Part shown: positions 25,883-34,059 of the stretch, piece after piece
How positions within the stretch are numbered: the first letter of the stretch is position 1
Layout of the letters: each line of letters opens with the position of its first letter
Assembly: GCF_025165815.1 (NCBI RefSeq)
Contig: NZ_JAFFZE010000025.1
Location: forward strand, 62,001-126,000
DNA: 64,000 bases
Origin: Actinophytocola gossypii
Lineage (GTDB): Bacteria > Actinomycetota > Actinomycetes > Mycobacteriales > Pseudonocardiaceae
Direction of reading: 5' to 3'
Notes under the pieces: generated by a model
The model's database searches: none
What the model saw: the letters and a program-made list of their open reading frames with translations, nothing else
Told to the model about the DNA's origin: nothing
Made by a program: the position numbers and the translations under genes

Positions 25883-27511
25883 ATGCCGGAGCTGATACTC
25901 GGGCCCATGCTCAGACACGTCGGCACGAGGTCCGCGACCGTGTGGGTGGAGACCGACCGGCCGTGCACGGTGCGGGTGGCGGACGCGTCCGCGCACACGT
26001 TCACCGTCGCCGGGCACCACTACGCGCTCGTGCCGGTCACCGGGCTCGAACCGGGCACCAGCACCCCGTACGAGGTGTCGCTCGACGACGAGACGGTGTG
26101 GCCGGTGCCCGGATTTCCGCCGAGCCGGATCCGCACGTTCCCCGAGGGCGGCGACCCGAGGTTCCTGATGCTGTTCGGCTCCTGTCGGATGCCGGACACC
26201 GACGACCCGGCCGAGCAGCGCAAGATGGGCACCGACGCGCTCGCCGCGTACGCACGACGGATGTTCGACGAGGACGAGCGCGAGTGGCCGGACTCGCTGC
26301 TGCTGGTCGGTGACCAGGTGTACGCCGACGACACCAGCAAGGCCACCCGCGAGTGGATCGCCAGGCGACGGGACCTGAAGCAGGCGCCCGGGCACGAGGT
26401 GACCGACTTCGAGGAGTACACCCGGCTTTACCACGAGTCGTGGTCGGCGCCGCTGTTCCGCTGGCTGACCTCGACCGTGCCGACGTCGATGATCTTCGAC
26501 GACCACGACGTCCGCGACGACTGGAACACCTCCCAGACCTGGCGCGACGAGATGGCGGCGACCGACTGGTGGCAGGACCGCGAGCGGGGCGCGCTGGCGA
26601 CGTACTGGATCTACCAGCACATCGGCAACCTCGCCCCGGCCGAGCTGGCCGAGGAGGAGATCTACGACAAGGTGCTGGCGGTCGGCCGGGACGGCGACGC
26701 GGCGGAGGTGCTGCGTGACTTCGCCGACCGGGCGACCAAGGAGGTCAACGGCCGCAAGGGCACCCGGTGGAGCTACCGGCGCGACTTCGGCAACGTGCGG
26801 CTGCTGGTGATCGACACCCGCTCGGGCCGGATCCTCAGCGGCGGCGCGCGCTCGATGGTCAGCGACAGCGAGTTCGAGTGGATCGAGCAGCACGCGGACG
26901 GGAACTACGACCATTTGTTGATCGGTTCGTCCCTGCCGTGGCTGATGCCGCACGCGATCAGCCACATCCAGTCGATGAACGAGGTGGCGTGCCGGCGGCC
27001 GGGGTGGCGGGGGCGGCTGGCGGAGAAGTTCCGGCAGGCCAGCGATCTGGAGCACTGGCCTGCGTTCCGGGCGTCGTCAGACCGGTTGTCGCGGCTGATC
27101 CTGCGCATCGCCCAGGGCAACGCGGCGACGGTGTGCGTGCTGTCGGGGGATGTGCATCATGTGTACGCGGCGCGGGCGAGCTTCCCGGAGAAGGTGAACG
27201 CGGCCGTGTTCCAGCTGACGTGCTCGCCGGTGCACAACAAGGTGCAGCGGGTGCTGCGGCCGTTCTTCACGCTGGCGTGGTGGAAGCCGCTGGCGGCGGT
27301 GTTCCGGTGGCTGATGCTCCGCTCACCGCACATCGACCCGATGCCGGTGGACTGGGCGAAGGTGTCCGGACCGTACTTCGGCAACGCGATCGCGGCATTG
27401 CGCACGAACGGCAGACACGCGGAGATGGTGGTCGAACGCGCCGAGGGCGGCCGAGACGCGCCCCGCCTCGAACCACTGACAACGGTAGTGCTCACCGCCT
27501 CCGAGGACTGA
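25883..27511 (+). CDS. PhoD-like alkaline phosphatase family protein
   Basis: 542-residue cytosolic member of the PhoD/metallophosphatase family. No Tat or Sec signal is present, unlike secreted PhoD. An N-terminal fibronectin-like domain (LGPMLRHVGTRSATVWVETD, residues 3-85) precedes the phosphatase core: FLMLFGSCRMP, LLLVGDQVYADD (metal ligands), MIFDDHDVRDDWN, SSLPWLMPHA and VCVLSGDVHHVYAA. Lack of a signal suggests an intracellular phosphodiesterase or phosphatase. Its final codons and stop lie in a 59-bp sequence duplicated 173 bp downstream. Confidence 0.88.
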   Translation: MPELILGPMLRHVGTRSATVWVETDRPCTVRVADASAHTFTVAGHHYALVPVTGLEPGTSTPYEVSLDDETVWPVPGFPPSRIRTFPEGGDPRFLMLFGSCRMPDTDDPAEQRKMGTDALAAYARRMFDEDEREWPDSLLLVGDQVYADDTSKATREWIARRRDLKQAPGHEVTDFEEYTRLYHESWSAPLFRWLTSTVPTSMIFDDHDVRDDWNTSQTWRDEMAATDWWQDRERGALATYWIYQHIGNLAPAELAEEEIYDKVLAVGRDGDAAEVLRDFADRATKEVNGRKGTRWSYRRDFGNVRLLVIDTRSGRILSGGARSMVSDSEFEWIEQHADGNYDHLLIGSSLPWLMPHAISHIQSMNEVACRRPGWRGRLAEKFRQASDLEHWPAFRASSDRLSRLILRIAQGNAATVCVLSGDVHHVYAARASFPEKVNAAVFQLTCSPVHNKVQRVLRPFFTLAWWKPLAAVFRWLMLRSPHIDPMPVDWAKVSGPYFGNAIAALRTNGRHAEMVVERAEGGRDAPRLEPLTTVVLTASED

Positions 27512-27558
27512 CCAGCACTTTCTCGGCTCGCGCGCACACGTCAAGGACATCCCCCGCC
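27500..27558. repeat. 59-bp direct repeat, copy 1 (end of PhoD-like gene)
   Basis: Starts TCCGAGGACTGACCAGCACT; differs from 27673-27731 at three positions. It includes the last codons and stop of the PhoD-like gene. Weaker similarity extends further upstream (ACAACGGTAGTGCT vs ACAACTGTCGTGCT). Confidence 0.85.
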
Positions 27559-27651
27559 TGCGGCGCGCCACCGCTTGGTCAACCGATGACCCACACCCAC
27601 CCGACGAGCCGCTTCCCGAAACCCCACACCCGCATCCACCAGCGCAAAGCG
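27541..27651 (-). pseudogene. Possible transposase HTH remnant
   Basis: Minus-strand frame between the two 59-bp repeats reads FALVDAGVGFREAARRVGVG then KRWRAAGGGCP, the pattern of the N-terminal helix-turn-helix of IS30-type or related transposases (resting -AAxxVGV-x-W-GGG). It stops immediately afterwards, with no catalytic DDE region. The rest of the 392-bp gap between the PhoD-like and PhoX genes shows no other gene. Weak evidence; could be chance. Confidence 0.35.
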
Positions 27652-27672
27652 CACAACTGTCGTGCTACGGGT

Positions 27673-27731
27673 TCCGAGGACTGACCAGCACTTTCTCGCC
27701 TCGCGCGTACACGTCAAGGGCATCCCCCGCC
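27673..27731. repeat. 59-bp direct repeat, copy 2
   Basis: Second copy of the PhoD-like gene end, 173 bp downstream, now non-coding. It still contains the ...GAGGACTGA stop context, so it is a duplicated gene 3' end rather than a random repeat. Confidence 0.85.
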
Positions 27732-27890
27732 CTCTCCGGGGGCACCCCTCAGGGCCATCCTATCGGTTGTTGGGGTGGGAAAGGGCTGGTCGGCGTGGGC
27801 TGTGGACAACTCGGGGCACGGATGGCGCGAGTGGGCGCTGCTCCGTTCGTACTACGTCGATGGTCGCTGTTCGCTGCCGAGTGGTCGCGT

Positions 27891-27896
27891 TACGTT
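27891..27896 (+). promoter_or_regulatory. -10 box (TACGTT) of the phoX-like gene
   Basis: TACGTT lies 7 nt before ATG 27904, with no ribosome binding site; leaderless pattern. Confidence 0.45.
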
Positions 27897-27903
27897 GCTG
27901 GGT

Positions 27904-29052
27904 ATGGAGCGACGGAGCTTTCTTCGGGTGTCCGTGGTCGGGACCGCGGCGGCGGCGTTCGGTGGGGCCTCCTGGCTGAACGCGTTCTCGGCGGCGGCCG
28001 ACCCGGGTGACGGGCCGTACGGGCCGCTGCTTCCGGCGGACGGCAACGGGCTCCGCCTTCCCGATGGCTTCACCGGGCGGATCGTCGCCGAGAGTGGGCG
28101 GCGGGTGGGGGCCTCGGACTACGTCTGGCATCCGGCGCCGGACGGCGGTGCGTGCTTCGCGGCGGCCGACGGGGGCGGTTGGGTTTACGTGTCCAACAGC
28201 GAGGTTCCCTCGACCGGCGGCGTGGGGGCGATACGGTTCGCCGGCGATGGGTCCGTTGTGGACGCCTACCGGATCCTGGACGGCACCGACGTGAACTGTG
28301 CGGGGGGCGCCACGCCGTGGGGGACCTGGCTGTCCTGTGAAGAGGTCGACCGGGGCGAGGTGTACGAGACCGATCCGTTCGGGGTCGCCGATCCGATCGT
28401 GCGGCCCGCCATGGGGGTGTTCAAGCACGAGGCGTGCGCGGTGGACGCCGACCGGCGGGTCGTGTACCTCACCGAGGACGTGCCGGACGGGGGGTTCTAT
28501 CGGTTCACTCCGTCGAACTGGCCGGATCTGTCGGCCGGGACGTTGGAGATCCTGATCGGCGAGCCGGGCCAGACCAGCGGAGCGGTCACCTGGGCCCGGG
28601 TGCCCGACCCGTCCGCGGCCGACGAGGACACCCGGCACCAGGTCGACGGCGCGAAGCCGTTCGACGGCGGTGAGGGCTGCTACTACGCCGCCGGCACGTG
28701 CTGGTTCACCACCAAGGGTGACAACCGGGTCTGGGCCTACGACGCGGACGCCGGCACCATCGGCCTCACCTACGACGACGACAGCCCGCTGGCCGGCGTG
28801 GACAACGTGACCGGCGCGGCCAGTGGCGACCTGTTCGTCGCCGAGGACGGTGACAACCTGGAGATCTGCCTGATCACGCCGGACGGGATCGTGGCGCCGT
28901 TCGTGCGGGTCGAGGGGCACGAGAACTCCGAGATCACCGGGCCGGCATTCAGCCCGGACGGCACGCGGCTGTACTTCTCGTCCCAGCGCGGCCCGTCCGG
29001 GCAGTCCGAGGACGGGGTCACGTTCGAGGTGCGCGGGCCCTTCCGGACCTGA
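27904..29052 (+). CDS. PhoX/DUF839-family phosphatase-like protein, Tat-exported
   Basis: 382-residue protein with a twin-arginine signal (MERRSFLRVSVVGTAAAAFGG, cleavage near FSAAAD) and a beta-propeller of the PhoX type: YVWHPAPDGGACFA, GGWVYVSNSEV, GATPWGTWLSCEEVD, MGVFKHEACAVDA (metal-site Glu residues in SCEE and KHEA), VYLTEDVPDGGFYRF, GENS-like HENSEITGPAFSPDGTRLYFSSQRG. PhoX enzymes are Ca/Fe-dependent phosphatases acting outside the cytoplasm. It is about half the length of classical PhoX, matching the shorter DUF839 group. It is close to a PhoD-like gene, suggesting a phosphate-related neighbourhood. Confidence 0.85.
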   Translation: MERRSFLRVSVVGTAAAAFGGASWLNAFSAAADPGDGPYGPLLPADGNGLRLPDGFTGRIVAESGRRVGASDYVWHPAPDGGACFAAADGGGWVYVSNSEVPSTGGVGAIRFAGDGSVVDAYRILDGTDVNCAGGATPWGTWLSCEEVDRGEVYETDPFGVADPIVRPAMGVFKHEACAVDADRRVVYLTEDVPDGGFYRFTPSNWPDLSAGTLEILIGEPGQTSGAVTWARVPDPSAADEDTRHQVDGAKPFDGGEGCYYAAGTCWFTTKGDNRVWAYDADAGTIGLTYDDDSPLAGVDNVTGAASGDLFVAEDGDNLEICLITPDGIVAPFVRVEGHENSEITGPAFSPDGTRLYFSSQRGPSGQSEDGVTFEVRGPFRT

Positions 29053-29346
29053 CTACGCGAGCGCCTCGAGCACACCGTCGATCTGCTCGGCCAGGGTCAC
29101 GTCGTTCTGCGTCACGCCGCCGGCGGAATGAGTCGTGCAGCGGAACGTGAGGGTGCGCCAGCGGATGTCGATGTCCGGGTGGTGATCGCTGTTCTCGGCG
29201 ATCTCGGCCACCCGGTTCACGACCTGGATGGCCTCCGGGAAACTGCCCAGCTCGACGGTCCGCTCGAACGAGCCGTCGGTCAGGTGCCAGCGCCGGAGGC
29301 GACCGAGCGCCTTTCCCTTGTCTTCGTCGGTGAGGAGTTCAGGCAT
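29053..29346 (-). CDS. 4a-hydroxytetrahydrobiopterin dehydratase (PCD/DCoH)
   Basis: 97-residue pterin-4a-carbinolamine dehydratase, which recycles the pterin cofactor after aromatic amino acid hydroxylation; some bacterial members act in molybdopterin metabolism. Family residues are clear: GSFPEAIQVVNRVAEIAENSDHHPDIDIRWRTLTFRCTTHSAGGVTQND with the catalytic histidine pair in NSDHHPDI and the second in TTHSAGG. ATG 29346 gives the usual length. No pterin-dependent hydroxylase is visible nearby, so its partner is elsewhere. Confidence 0.93.
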   Translation of the reverse strand: MPELLTDEDKGKALGRLRRWHLTDGSFERTVELGSFPEAIQVVNRVAEIAENSDHHPDIDIRWRTLTFRCTTHSAGGVTQNDVTLAEQIDGVLEALA

Positions 29347-29397
29347 GCCTCCATGGTGACGCGTGCACCTCCGCGACGCACCGGTAAGGTGGCTGTT

Positions 29398-29494
29398 CAC
29401 CACGGGAGTCCGGTGCCGCGCCGGGCTGAGAGGAGGGCGCGCAGCCCTCGACCGTCGAACCTGATCCGGGTCATGCCGGCGCAGGGAGGAGGAG
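29398..29494 (+). promoter_or_regulatory. TPP (thiamine pyrophosphate) riboswitch, THI element
   Basis: Contains the conserved elements in order: CACGGGAGTCCGG, the GGGCTGAGAGGA pyrimidine-sensing core, an extended GC-rich P3-type arm, CGAACCTGATCCGGGTCATG and GCCGGCGCAGGGA. It ends in the thiB Shine-Dalgarno GGAGGAGGAG (29485-29494), four nt before the ATG. TPP binding most likely hides the ribosome binding site and blocks translation. Confidence 0.95.
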
Positions 29495-29498
29495 TGTC

Positions 29499-30533
29499 AT
29501 GCGGAAACCGCTGCTCGGGGCCGTCCTGGTCGCTTCGCTCACCGCCTGCACGCTGTCCTCGGGCGAACCGGAGGAGGACGGCGAGCGCCGCGTGGTGCTG
29601 GTCACCCACGACTCGTTCGCGATGAGCGAGGACGTGCTCACCGCCTTCCGCGAGGAGTCCGGCATCACCATCGACGTGCGCAAGCTCGGTGACGCGGGCG
29701 CGCTCACCAACCAGCTGGTGCTCACCAAGGACAGCCCGGTCGGCGACCTCGCCTACGGCATCGACACGACGTTCGCGTCCCGGGCGCTCGACGAGGACGT
29801 GTTCGAGGCCTATCGCAGCCCGGCCGCCGCCGAGGGCCCGCAGCGGTACGCGGTCGACGACACGGACCGGCTGACCGCGGTCGACGTCGGCGACGTGTGC
29901 GTCAACATCGACCCGGCCGCGCTGGCCGCGAAGGGCGTGCCCGAGCCGGCCAACTACGCCGACCTCACCCGCGCCGAGTACCAGAACATGCTGGTGGTCG
30001 AGGACCCGGCGACGTCCTCCCCCGGCCTGGCGTTCCTGCTCGGCACGATCGCCTCGCTCGGCGACGGGTGGCGGGAGTACTGGATGGCGCTGCGCGGCCG
30101 CGGCGTGCAGGTGGTCTCCGGCTGGGAGGAGGCCTACACCCAGGAGTTCTCCGGCTCGTCCGGCGAGGGCCCCCGGCCGATCGTGGTGTCCTACGCCTCG
30201 TCGCCGGCCGCGGAGGTCGCCGAGGACGGCACGCCGACGACGAAGGCCGCGCTGGACACCTGCTTCCGGCAGGTCGAGTACGCCGGCGTGCTGCGCGGCG
30301 CGGCGAACACCGAGGACGCCCGCGCGGTGCTCGACTTCCTGCTGTCGCCGGAGTTCCAGTCGCAGGTGCCGGAGCAGATGTACGTGTACCCGAGCCGCGC
30401 CGACGTGGAGCTGCCGGAGACGTGGCAGGCGGCGGCGCCGCTGCCGGAGTCGCCCGCCGAGATGGACCCGGCGACGATCGCGGAGAACCGGGAGCGGTGG
30501 ATCGACGAGTGGCGCGCACTCGTTCAGGGCTGA
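29499..30533 (+). CDS. thiB: Thiamine ABC transporter, substrate-binding lipoprotein
   Basis: 344-residue lipoprotein (signal KPLLGAVLVASLTAC, lipobox cysteine C17) with the ThiB-type type-II binding fold: VVLVTHDSFAMSEDVLTAFREESG, GDAGALTNQLVLTKDSPVGDLAYGIDTTF, VDVGDVCVNIDPA, YQNMLVVEDPATSSPGLAFLL, VVSYASSPAAEV. It captures thiamine or its phosphates for import. First gene of thiB-thiP-thiQ under a TPP riboswitch, so expressed when thiamine pyrophosphate is low. The thiP start lies 25 bases inside its end. Confidence 0.95.
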   Translation: MRKPLLGAVLVASLTACTLSSGEPEEDGERRVVLVTHDSFAMSEDVLTAFREESGITIDVRKLGDAGALTNQLVLTKDSPVGDLAYGIDTTFASRALDEDVFEAYRSPAAAEGPQRYAVDDTDRLTAVDVGDVCVNIDPAALAAKGVPEPANYADLTRAEYQNMLVVEDPATSSPGLAFLLGTIASLGDGWREYWMALRGRGVQVVSGWEEAYTQEFSGSSGEGPRPIVVSYASSPAAEVAEDGTPTTKAALDTCFRQVEYAGVLRGAANTEDARAVLDFLLSPEFQSQVPEQMYVYPSRADVELPETWQAAAPLPESPAEMDPATIAENRERWIDEWRALVQG

Positions 30534-32113
30534 GCCCGCGGTCCGGGCCGCTGCTGGTCGCGCTGGTCCCGCTGGGGTTCCTCGCGGTCTTCTTCGTGTG
30601 GCCGGTGGTCGCGATCGTGCGGCTGGGGTTCGGCGAGGGCGGCGTGCTCGCGGTCCTCGGGTCGGCGGACACCTGGCAGCTGGTGGCGTTCACCGTCGGG
30701 CAGGCCGCGGCGTCGACCGCGTTGGCGGTGCTGGCCGGGCTGCCGGTGGCCTACCTGCTGGCGCGCACCTCGGTGCCGGGCCGGGGTCTCGTGCGGGTGG
30801 TGATCCTGGTCCCGTTCGTGCTGCCGACCGTGGTGGTGGGGCTCGCGTTCCGGACGCTGCTGCCCGACGGCGGGGTGCTGGCGATCGTGCTGGCCAACAG
30901 CTTCTTCAACGTGGCGGTGGTGGCGCGCACGGTCGCCGGGCTGTGGTCGCACCTGGACGGCCGGGCGGCGGACGCGGCCCGGTCGCTGGGTGCGTCGCCG
31001 CTGCGGGCGTTCACGTCGGTCACACTGCCCGCGCTGGCGCCGGCCCTGACGTCGGCCGCGGCGGTGGTGTTCCTGTTCTGCGCCACCAGTTTCGGCGTGG
31101 TGCTGATCCTCGGCGGGTCCCGGTACCGGACGCTGGAGACGGAGATCTACCTGCGCACGGTGGAACTGCTCGATCTGTCCGGCGCGGCGGCGTTGTCGCT
31201 GGTGCAGCTGGTCGCGGTGGTGGCGGCGCTGTCGGTGGGGGCGCTGGCGCGGCGGCGGCGGGAATCGGCGCTGCGGCTGCGGGGCCGGGCGAGCGTGGCG
31301 CGGCGGCCGCGCGGGGCGCTGTCCTGGACGGTGGTCGGGGTCGCGCTCGCGGTGGTGACGCTGCTGCTGGTGCCGGTCGTGGTGCTGGTGGCGCGGTCGT
31401 TCGACGGCGGGCTCGCCGGGTACCGGGCGCTGGCCGGGTTCGGGCACGAGGAGTCGCTGCAGGTGTCCGGTTGGGAGGCGGCGGCGAACTCGCTGCGCGC
31501 GGCGACGGACGCGACGGTGCTGGCGGTGGTGCTGGGGACGCTGGCGAGCGTGGTGCTGGTGTCGCTGTCGCGCGGGCGGACGCGGCGGGGCGTGGTGGAG
31601 ACGATGGACACGGTGCTGATGCTGCCGCTCGGGGTGTCGGCGGTGACGGTCGGCTTCGGGTACCTGGTGACGTTGGACCTGCTGCCCGGCGACCTGCGGA
31701 CGTCGCCGGCGCTGGTGCCGTTGGCGCAGGCGCTGGTGGTGACGCCGCTGGTGATCCGGATGCTGCTGCCGGTGCTGCGGTCGATCGACACGCGGCTGCG
31801 CCAGGCGGCGGCGTCGTTGGGCGCGTCGCCGTGGCGGGTGTGGCGGGAGGTCGACGTGCCGGTGGCCGGCCGGTCGCTGCTGACCGCGGTCGCGTTCGGG
31901 TACGTGGTGGCGCTGGGCGAGTTCGGCGCGACGAGCTTCCTGGCCCGGCCGGACACGGCGACGCTGCCGGTGGCGGTGGCGCGACTGCTGGCGCGGCCAG
32001 GGGAGCTGAACAACCAGATGGCGTACGCGGCGTGCGCGCTGCTGGTGGCGGTGACGGTGGCCGCGGTGGCGATGGTGGAGTCGGTGGGTCGGTCGAGAGT
32101 CGTGGAGTTCTGA
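30509..32113 (+). CDS. thiP: Thiamine ABC transporter permease (fused double permease)
   Basis: 534-residue permease with two tandem BPD_transp_1 modules and about 12 hydrophobic segments. EAA-type loops are DAARSLGASPLRAFTSVTLPAL (first half) and RQAAASLGASPWRVWREVDVPV (second half), the ThiP/AfuB arrangement. Transports thiamine with ThiB and ThiQ. The GTG at 30509 overlaps thiB by 25 bases; no better in-frame start follows before the first membrane segment. The stop overlaps the thiQ ATG by one base (TGATG). Confidence 0.92.
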   Translation: MARTRSGLSPRSGPLLVALVPLGFLAVFFVWPVVAIVRLGFGEGGVLAVLGSADTWQLVAFTVGQAAASTALAVLAGLPVAYLLARTSVPGRGLVRVVILVPFVLPTVVVGLAFRTLLPDGGVLAIVLANSFFNVAVVARTVAGLWSHLDGRAADAARSLGASPLRAFTSVTLPALAPALTSAAAVVFLFCATSFGVVLILGGSRYRTLETEIYLRTVELLDLSGAAALSLVQLVAVVAALSVGALARRRRESALRLRGRASVARRPRGALSWTVVGVALAVVTLLLVPVVVLVARSFDGGLAGYRALAGFGHEESLQVSGWEAAANSLRAATDATVLAVVLGTLASVVLVSLSRGRTRRGVVETMDTVLMLPLGVSAVTVGFGYLVTLDLLPGDLRTSPALVPLAQALVVTPLVIRMLLPVLRSIDTRLRQAAASLGASPWRVWREVDVPVAGRSLLTAVAFGYVVALGEFGATSFLARPDTATLPVAVARLLARPGELNNQMAYAACALLVAVTVAAVAMVESVGRSRVVEF

Positions 32114-33111
32114 TGGCACTGACGGTTTCCGGCCTGACCGTCCACTACGGAACCGTGGCCGCGGTGTCCGATGTGGACCTTGCGGTGGCCGACGGTGAGG
32201 TGCTGGCGCTGCTGGGGCCGTCCGGGTGCGGGAAGTCGACGCTGCTGCGGGCGGTGGCGGGGCTGGAACCGGCGTCCGGTCGGGTGTGCTGGGACGACGT
32301 GGATCTGGCCGGTGTTCCGGTGCACCGGCGCGGGTTCGGGTTGGTGTTCCAGGACGGGCAGCTGTTTCCGCACCGGGACGTGGTCGGCAACGTGGAGTTC
32401 GGACTCCGGATGCGGGGCGAGCCTCGGACGGACCGGGTGGCGGAGCTGCTGGAGCTGGTCGGGCTCACCGGGTACGAGCGGCGGCGGGTGCACGAGCTGT
32501 CCGGCGGCGAGCAGCAACGGGTCGCACTGGCGAGGGCGCTGGCTCCCCGGCCGCGGCTGTTGTTGTTGGACGAGCCGCTGTCGGCGCTGGACCGGGCGCT
32601 GCGCGAACAGCTGGCGATGGACCTGGCGCGGGTGCTGGAGACGACCGGCAGCACCGCGCTGGTGGTCACCCACGACCACGACGAGGCGTTCACCCTGGCC
32701 GACCGGGTGGCGGTGATGCGGGCGGGGCGGATCATCCAGGTCGGCGAGCCGGCGGAGGTGTGGCGCCGGCCGGTGGACGAGGACACCGCGCGGTTCCTGG
32801 GCTGCGGCGAGGTGCTGTCGGCGACCGTGGCGGGTGGGGTGGCTCGGTGCGCGCTGGGCGAGGTGCGCCTGCCGTGGGCGGCCGACGGGCGGGCGCGGCT
32901 GGGCCTGCGTCCGACGGCGTTGCGGCCCGCCGACGAGGGGGTGCCCGGCGAGGTGGTGCACCGGGTGCACCGTCGGGACCACGTGCGGCTTCGGGTGCGG
33001 GTGGACGGGCGCCTGGTGGACGCGGTGGCCGGGATGGGGGACGCGCCGCCGGTGGGCGCCGAGGTGCGCCTGGCGATGGACGAGGACGGGGTCGCCCTGC
33101 TGCCGGCGTGA
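32113..33111 (+). CDS. thiQ: Thiamine ABC transporter ATP-binding protein
   Basis: 332-residue ATPase energising thiamine uptake. Walker A GPSGCGKST (residues ~36-44), Q-loop FQDGQLFPHRDVVGNVEFGL, signature LSGGEQQRVALARAL, Walker B LLLLDEPLSALD, switch His in VVTHDHDEAF. A C-terminal ~100-residue TOBE-like regulatory domain (LGLRPTALRPADEG) is present, as in CysA/PotA-type ATPases. The gene is followed by convergent ABC genes after 59 bp. Confidence 0.93.
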   Translation: MALTVSGLTVHYGTVAAVSDVDLAVADGEVLALLGPSGCGKSTLLRAVAGLEPASGRVCWDDVDLAGVPVHRRGFGLVFQDGQLFPHRDVVGNVEFGLRMRGEPRTDRVAELLELVGLTGYERRRVHELSGGEQQRVALARALAPRPRLLLLDEPLSALDRALREQLAMDLARVLETTGSTALVVTHDHDEAFTLADRVAVMRAGRIIQVGEPAEVWRRPVDEDTARFLGCGEVLSATVAGGVARCALGEVRLPWAADGRARLGLRPTALRPADEGVPGEVVHRVHRRDHVRLRVRVDGRLVDAVAGMGDAPPVGAEVRLAMDEDGVALLPA

Positions 33112-33170
33112 GGTCCCGACCCGCTCCACGGGCCGGTATGCCGATCGTCGCCGGAACGCGGTGCCCGTGG

Positions 33171-34049
33171 TCAGCCGTCGCGGGTGGTGAGGCGGGCCAG
33201 GGCCAGGGAGTAGCCGATCAGGATGTAGCAGGTGGCGCGGAAGGCGTTCTCGACGAGGCCGTCGGCCGGGAGGGGGTCGCGGACGACATCGGCCATGTCG
33301 AGCCAGCCGTCGGTGAGCAGGACGGGGTGCAGCCAGGAGAGGGTGTCGATCCCGCCGAGGACGGTGAACAGGACGATGCCGCCGGTGGTCGCCGCCAGGA
33401 CGATCAGCGGGTGGTCGGTGGTCGACGAGATCGCCAGGGCGATCGCGGCCACCGCCCACACCTGGATGGTGACCAGCAGCGTCAGCAGTGCGATCCGGCC
33501 GAGCGAGGCCGGGACCGACATGGTGGAGCCGGACAGCGTGAGCATGCCCTCGCCGCCGAGCAGCACGATGCCGGCGAGGATCGCGGTGACCGCCATGATC
33601 GTCACGGCGAGCAGGGACACCGCGGCGACGCCGAACGCCTTGACGGCCAGCAGGCGGGGTCGGCTCACCGGGGCCAGCAGCAGGTTGCGCAGGCCGCCGG
33701 TCGATGCCTCGCCGGCGAGGGCGTCGGCCGACCACATGGCACCGCACAGCGGCAGCATCATCGGCATCGCCAGCAGCAGGACGAAGATCGGCAGGATCAG
33801 CCCGTTGTCGGCCACCAGCATGGCGATGCCGGCGATGTCGTCCCGGCGGCCGCCGCTCATCGACCCGGCGGCGATGGCGACGCTGATGCCGGCGATCACC
33901 GGAGTGAACGCGAGCGCGGCCAGCGCCACGAGGGTGCGGGGGCGGCGCAGGATGAACCGGAGCTCGGAGCGGAGCACCCGGCCCAGCGGGGCGGTGGCGC
34001 GGGTGGTGGTCCGCACGTCGGACATCGCGGCCGTGGGCACCGTGGTCAT
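33171..34049 (-). CDS. ABC-2 type transporter permease
   Basis: 292-residue membrane protein with six hydrophobic segments in the ABC-2 pattern (LVALAALAFTPVIAGISVAIA, LILPIFVLLLAMPMMLPL, FGVAAVSLLAVTIMAVTAILAG, IALLTLLVTIQVWAVAAIALA, LIVLAATTGGIVLFTVLGG, CYILIGYSLALARL) and the motif SADALAGEASTGGLRNLLLAPVSR between TM2 and TM3, which contacts the ATPase. Exporter of unknown substrate. It follows its ATPase gene by 10 bp. Confidence 0.87.
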   Translation of the reverse strand: MTTVPTAAMSDVRTTTRATAPLGRVLRSELRFILRRPRTLVALAALAFTPVIAGISVAIAAGSMSGGRRDDIAGIAMLVADNGLILPIFVLLLAMPMMLPLCGAMWSADALAGEASTGGLRNLLLAPVSRPRLLAVKAFGVAAVSLLAVTIMAVTAILAGIVLLGGEGMLTLSGSTMSVPASLGRIALLTLLVTIQVWAVAAIALAISSTTDHPLIVLAATTGGIVLFTVLGGIDTLSWLHPVLLTDGWLDMADVVRDPLPADGLVENAFRATCYILIGYSLALARLTTRDG

Positions 34050-34059
34050 CGTGTCGGGG

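Noticed and set aside
27732-27903. Additional gene between PhoD-like and PhoX genes
   Set aside because: No start with SD and no codon bias; only the repeat copy, a weak HTH remnant and the PhoX promoter are present.
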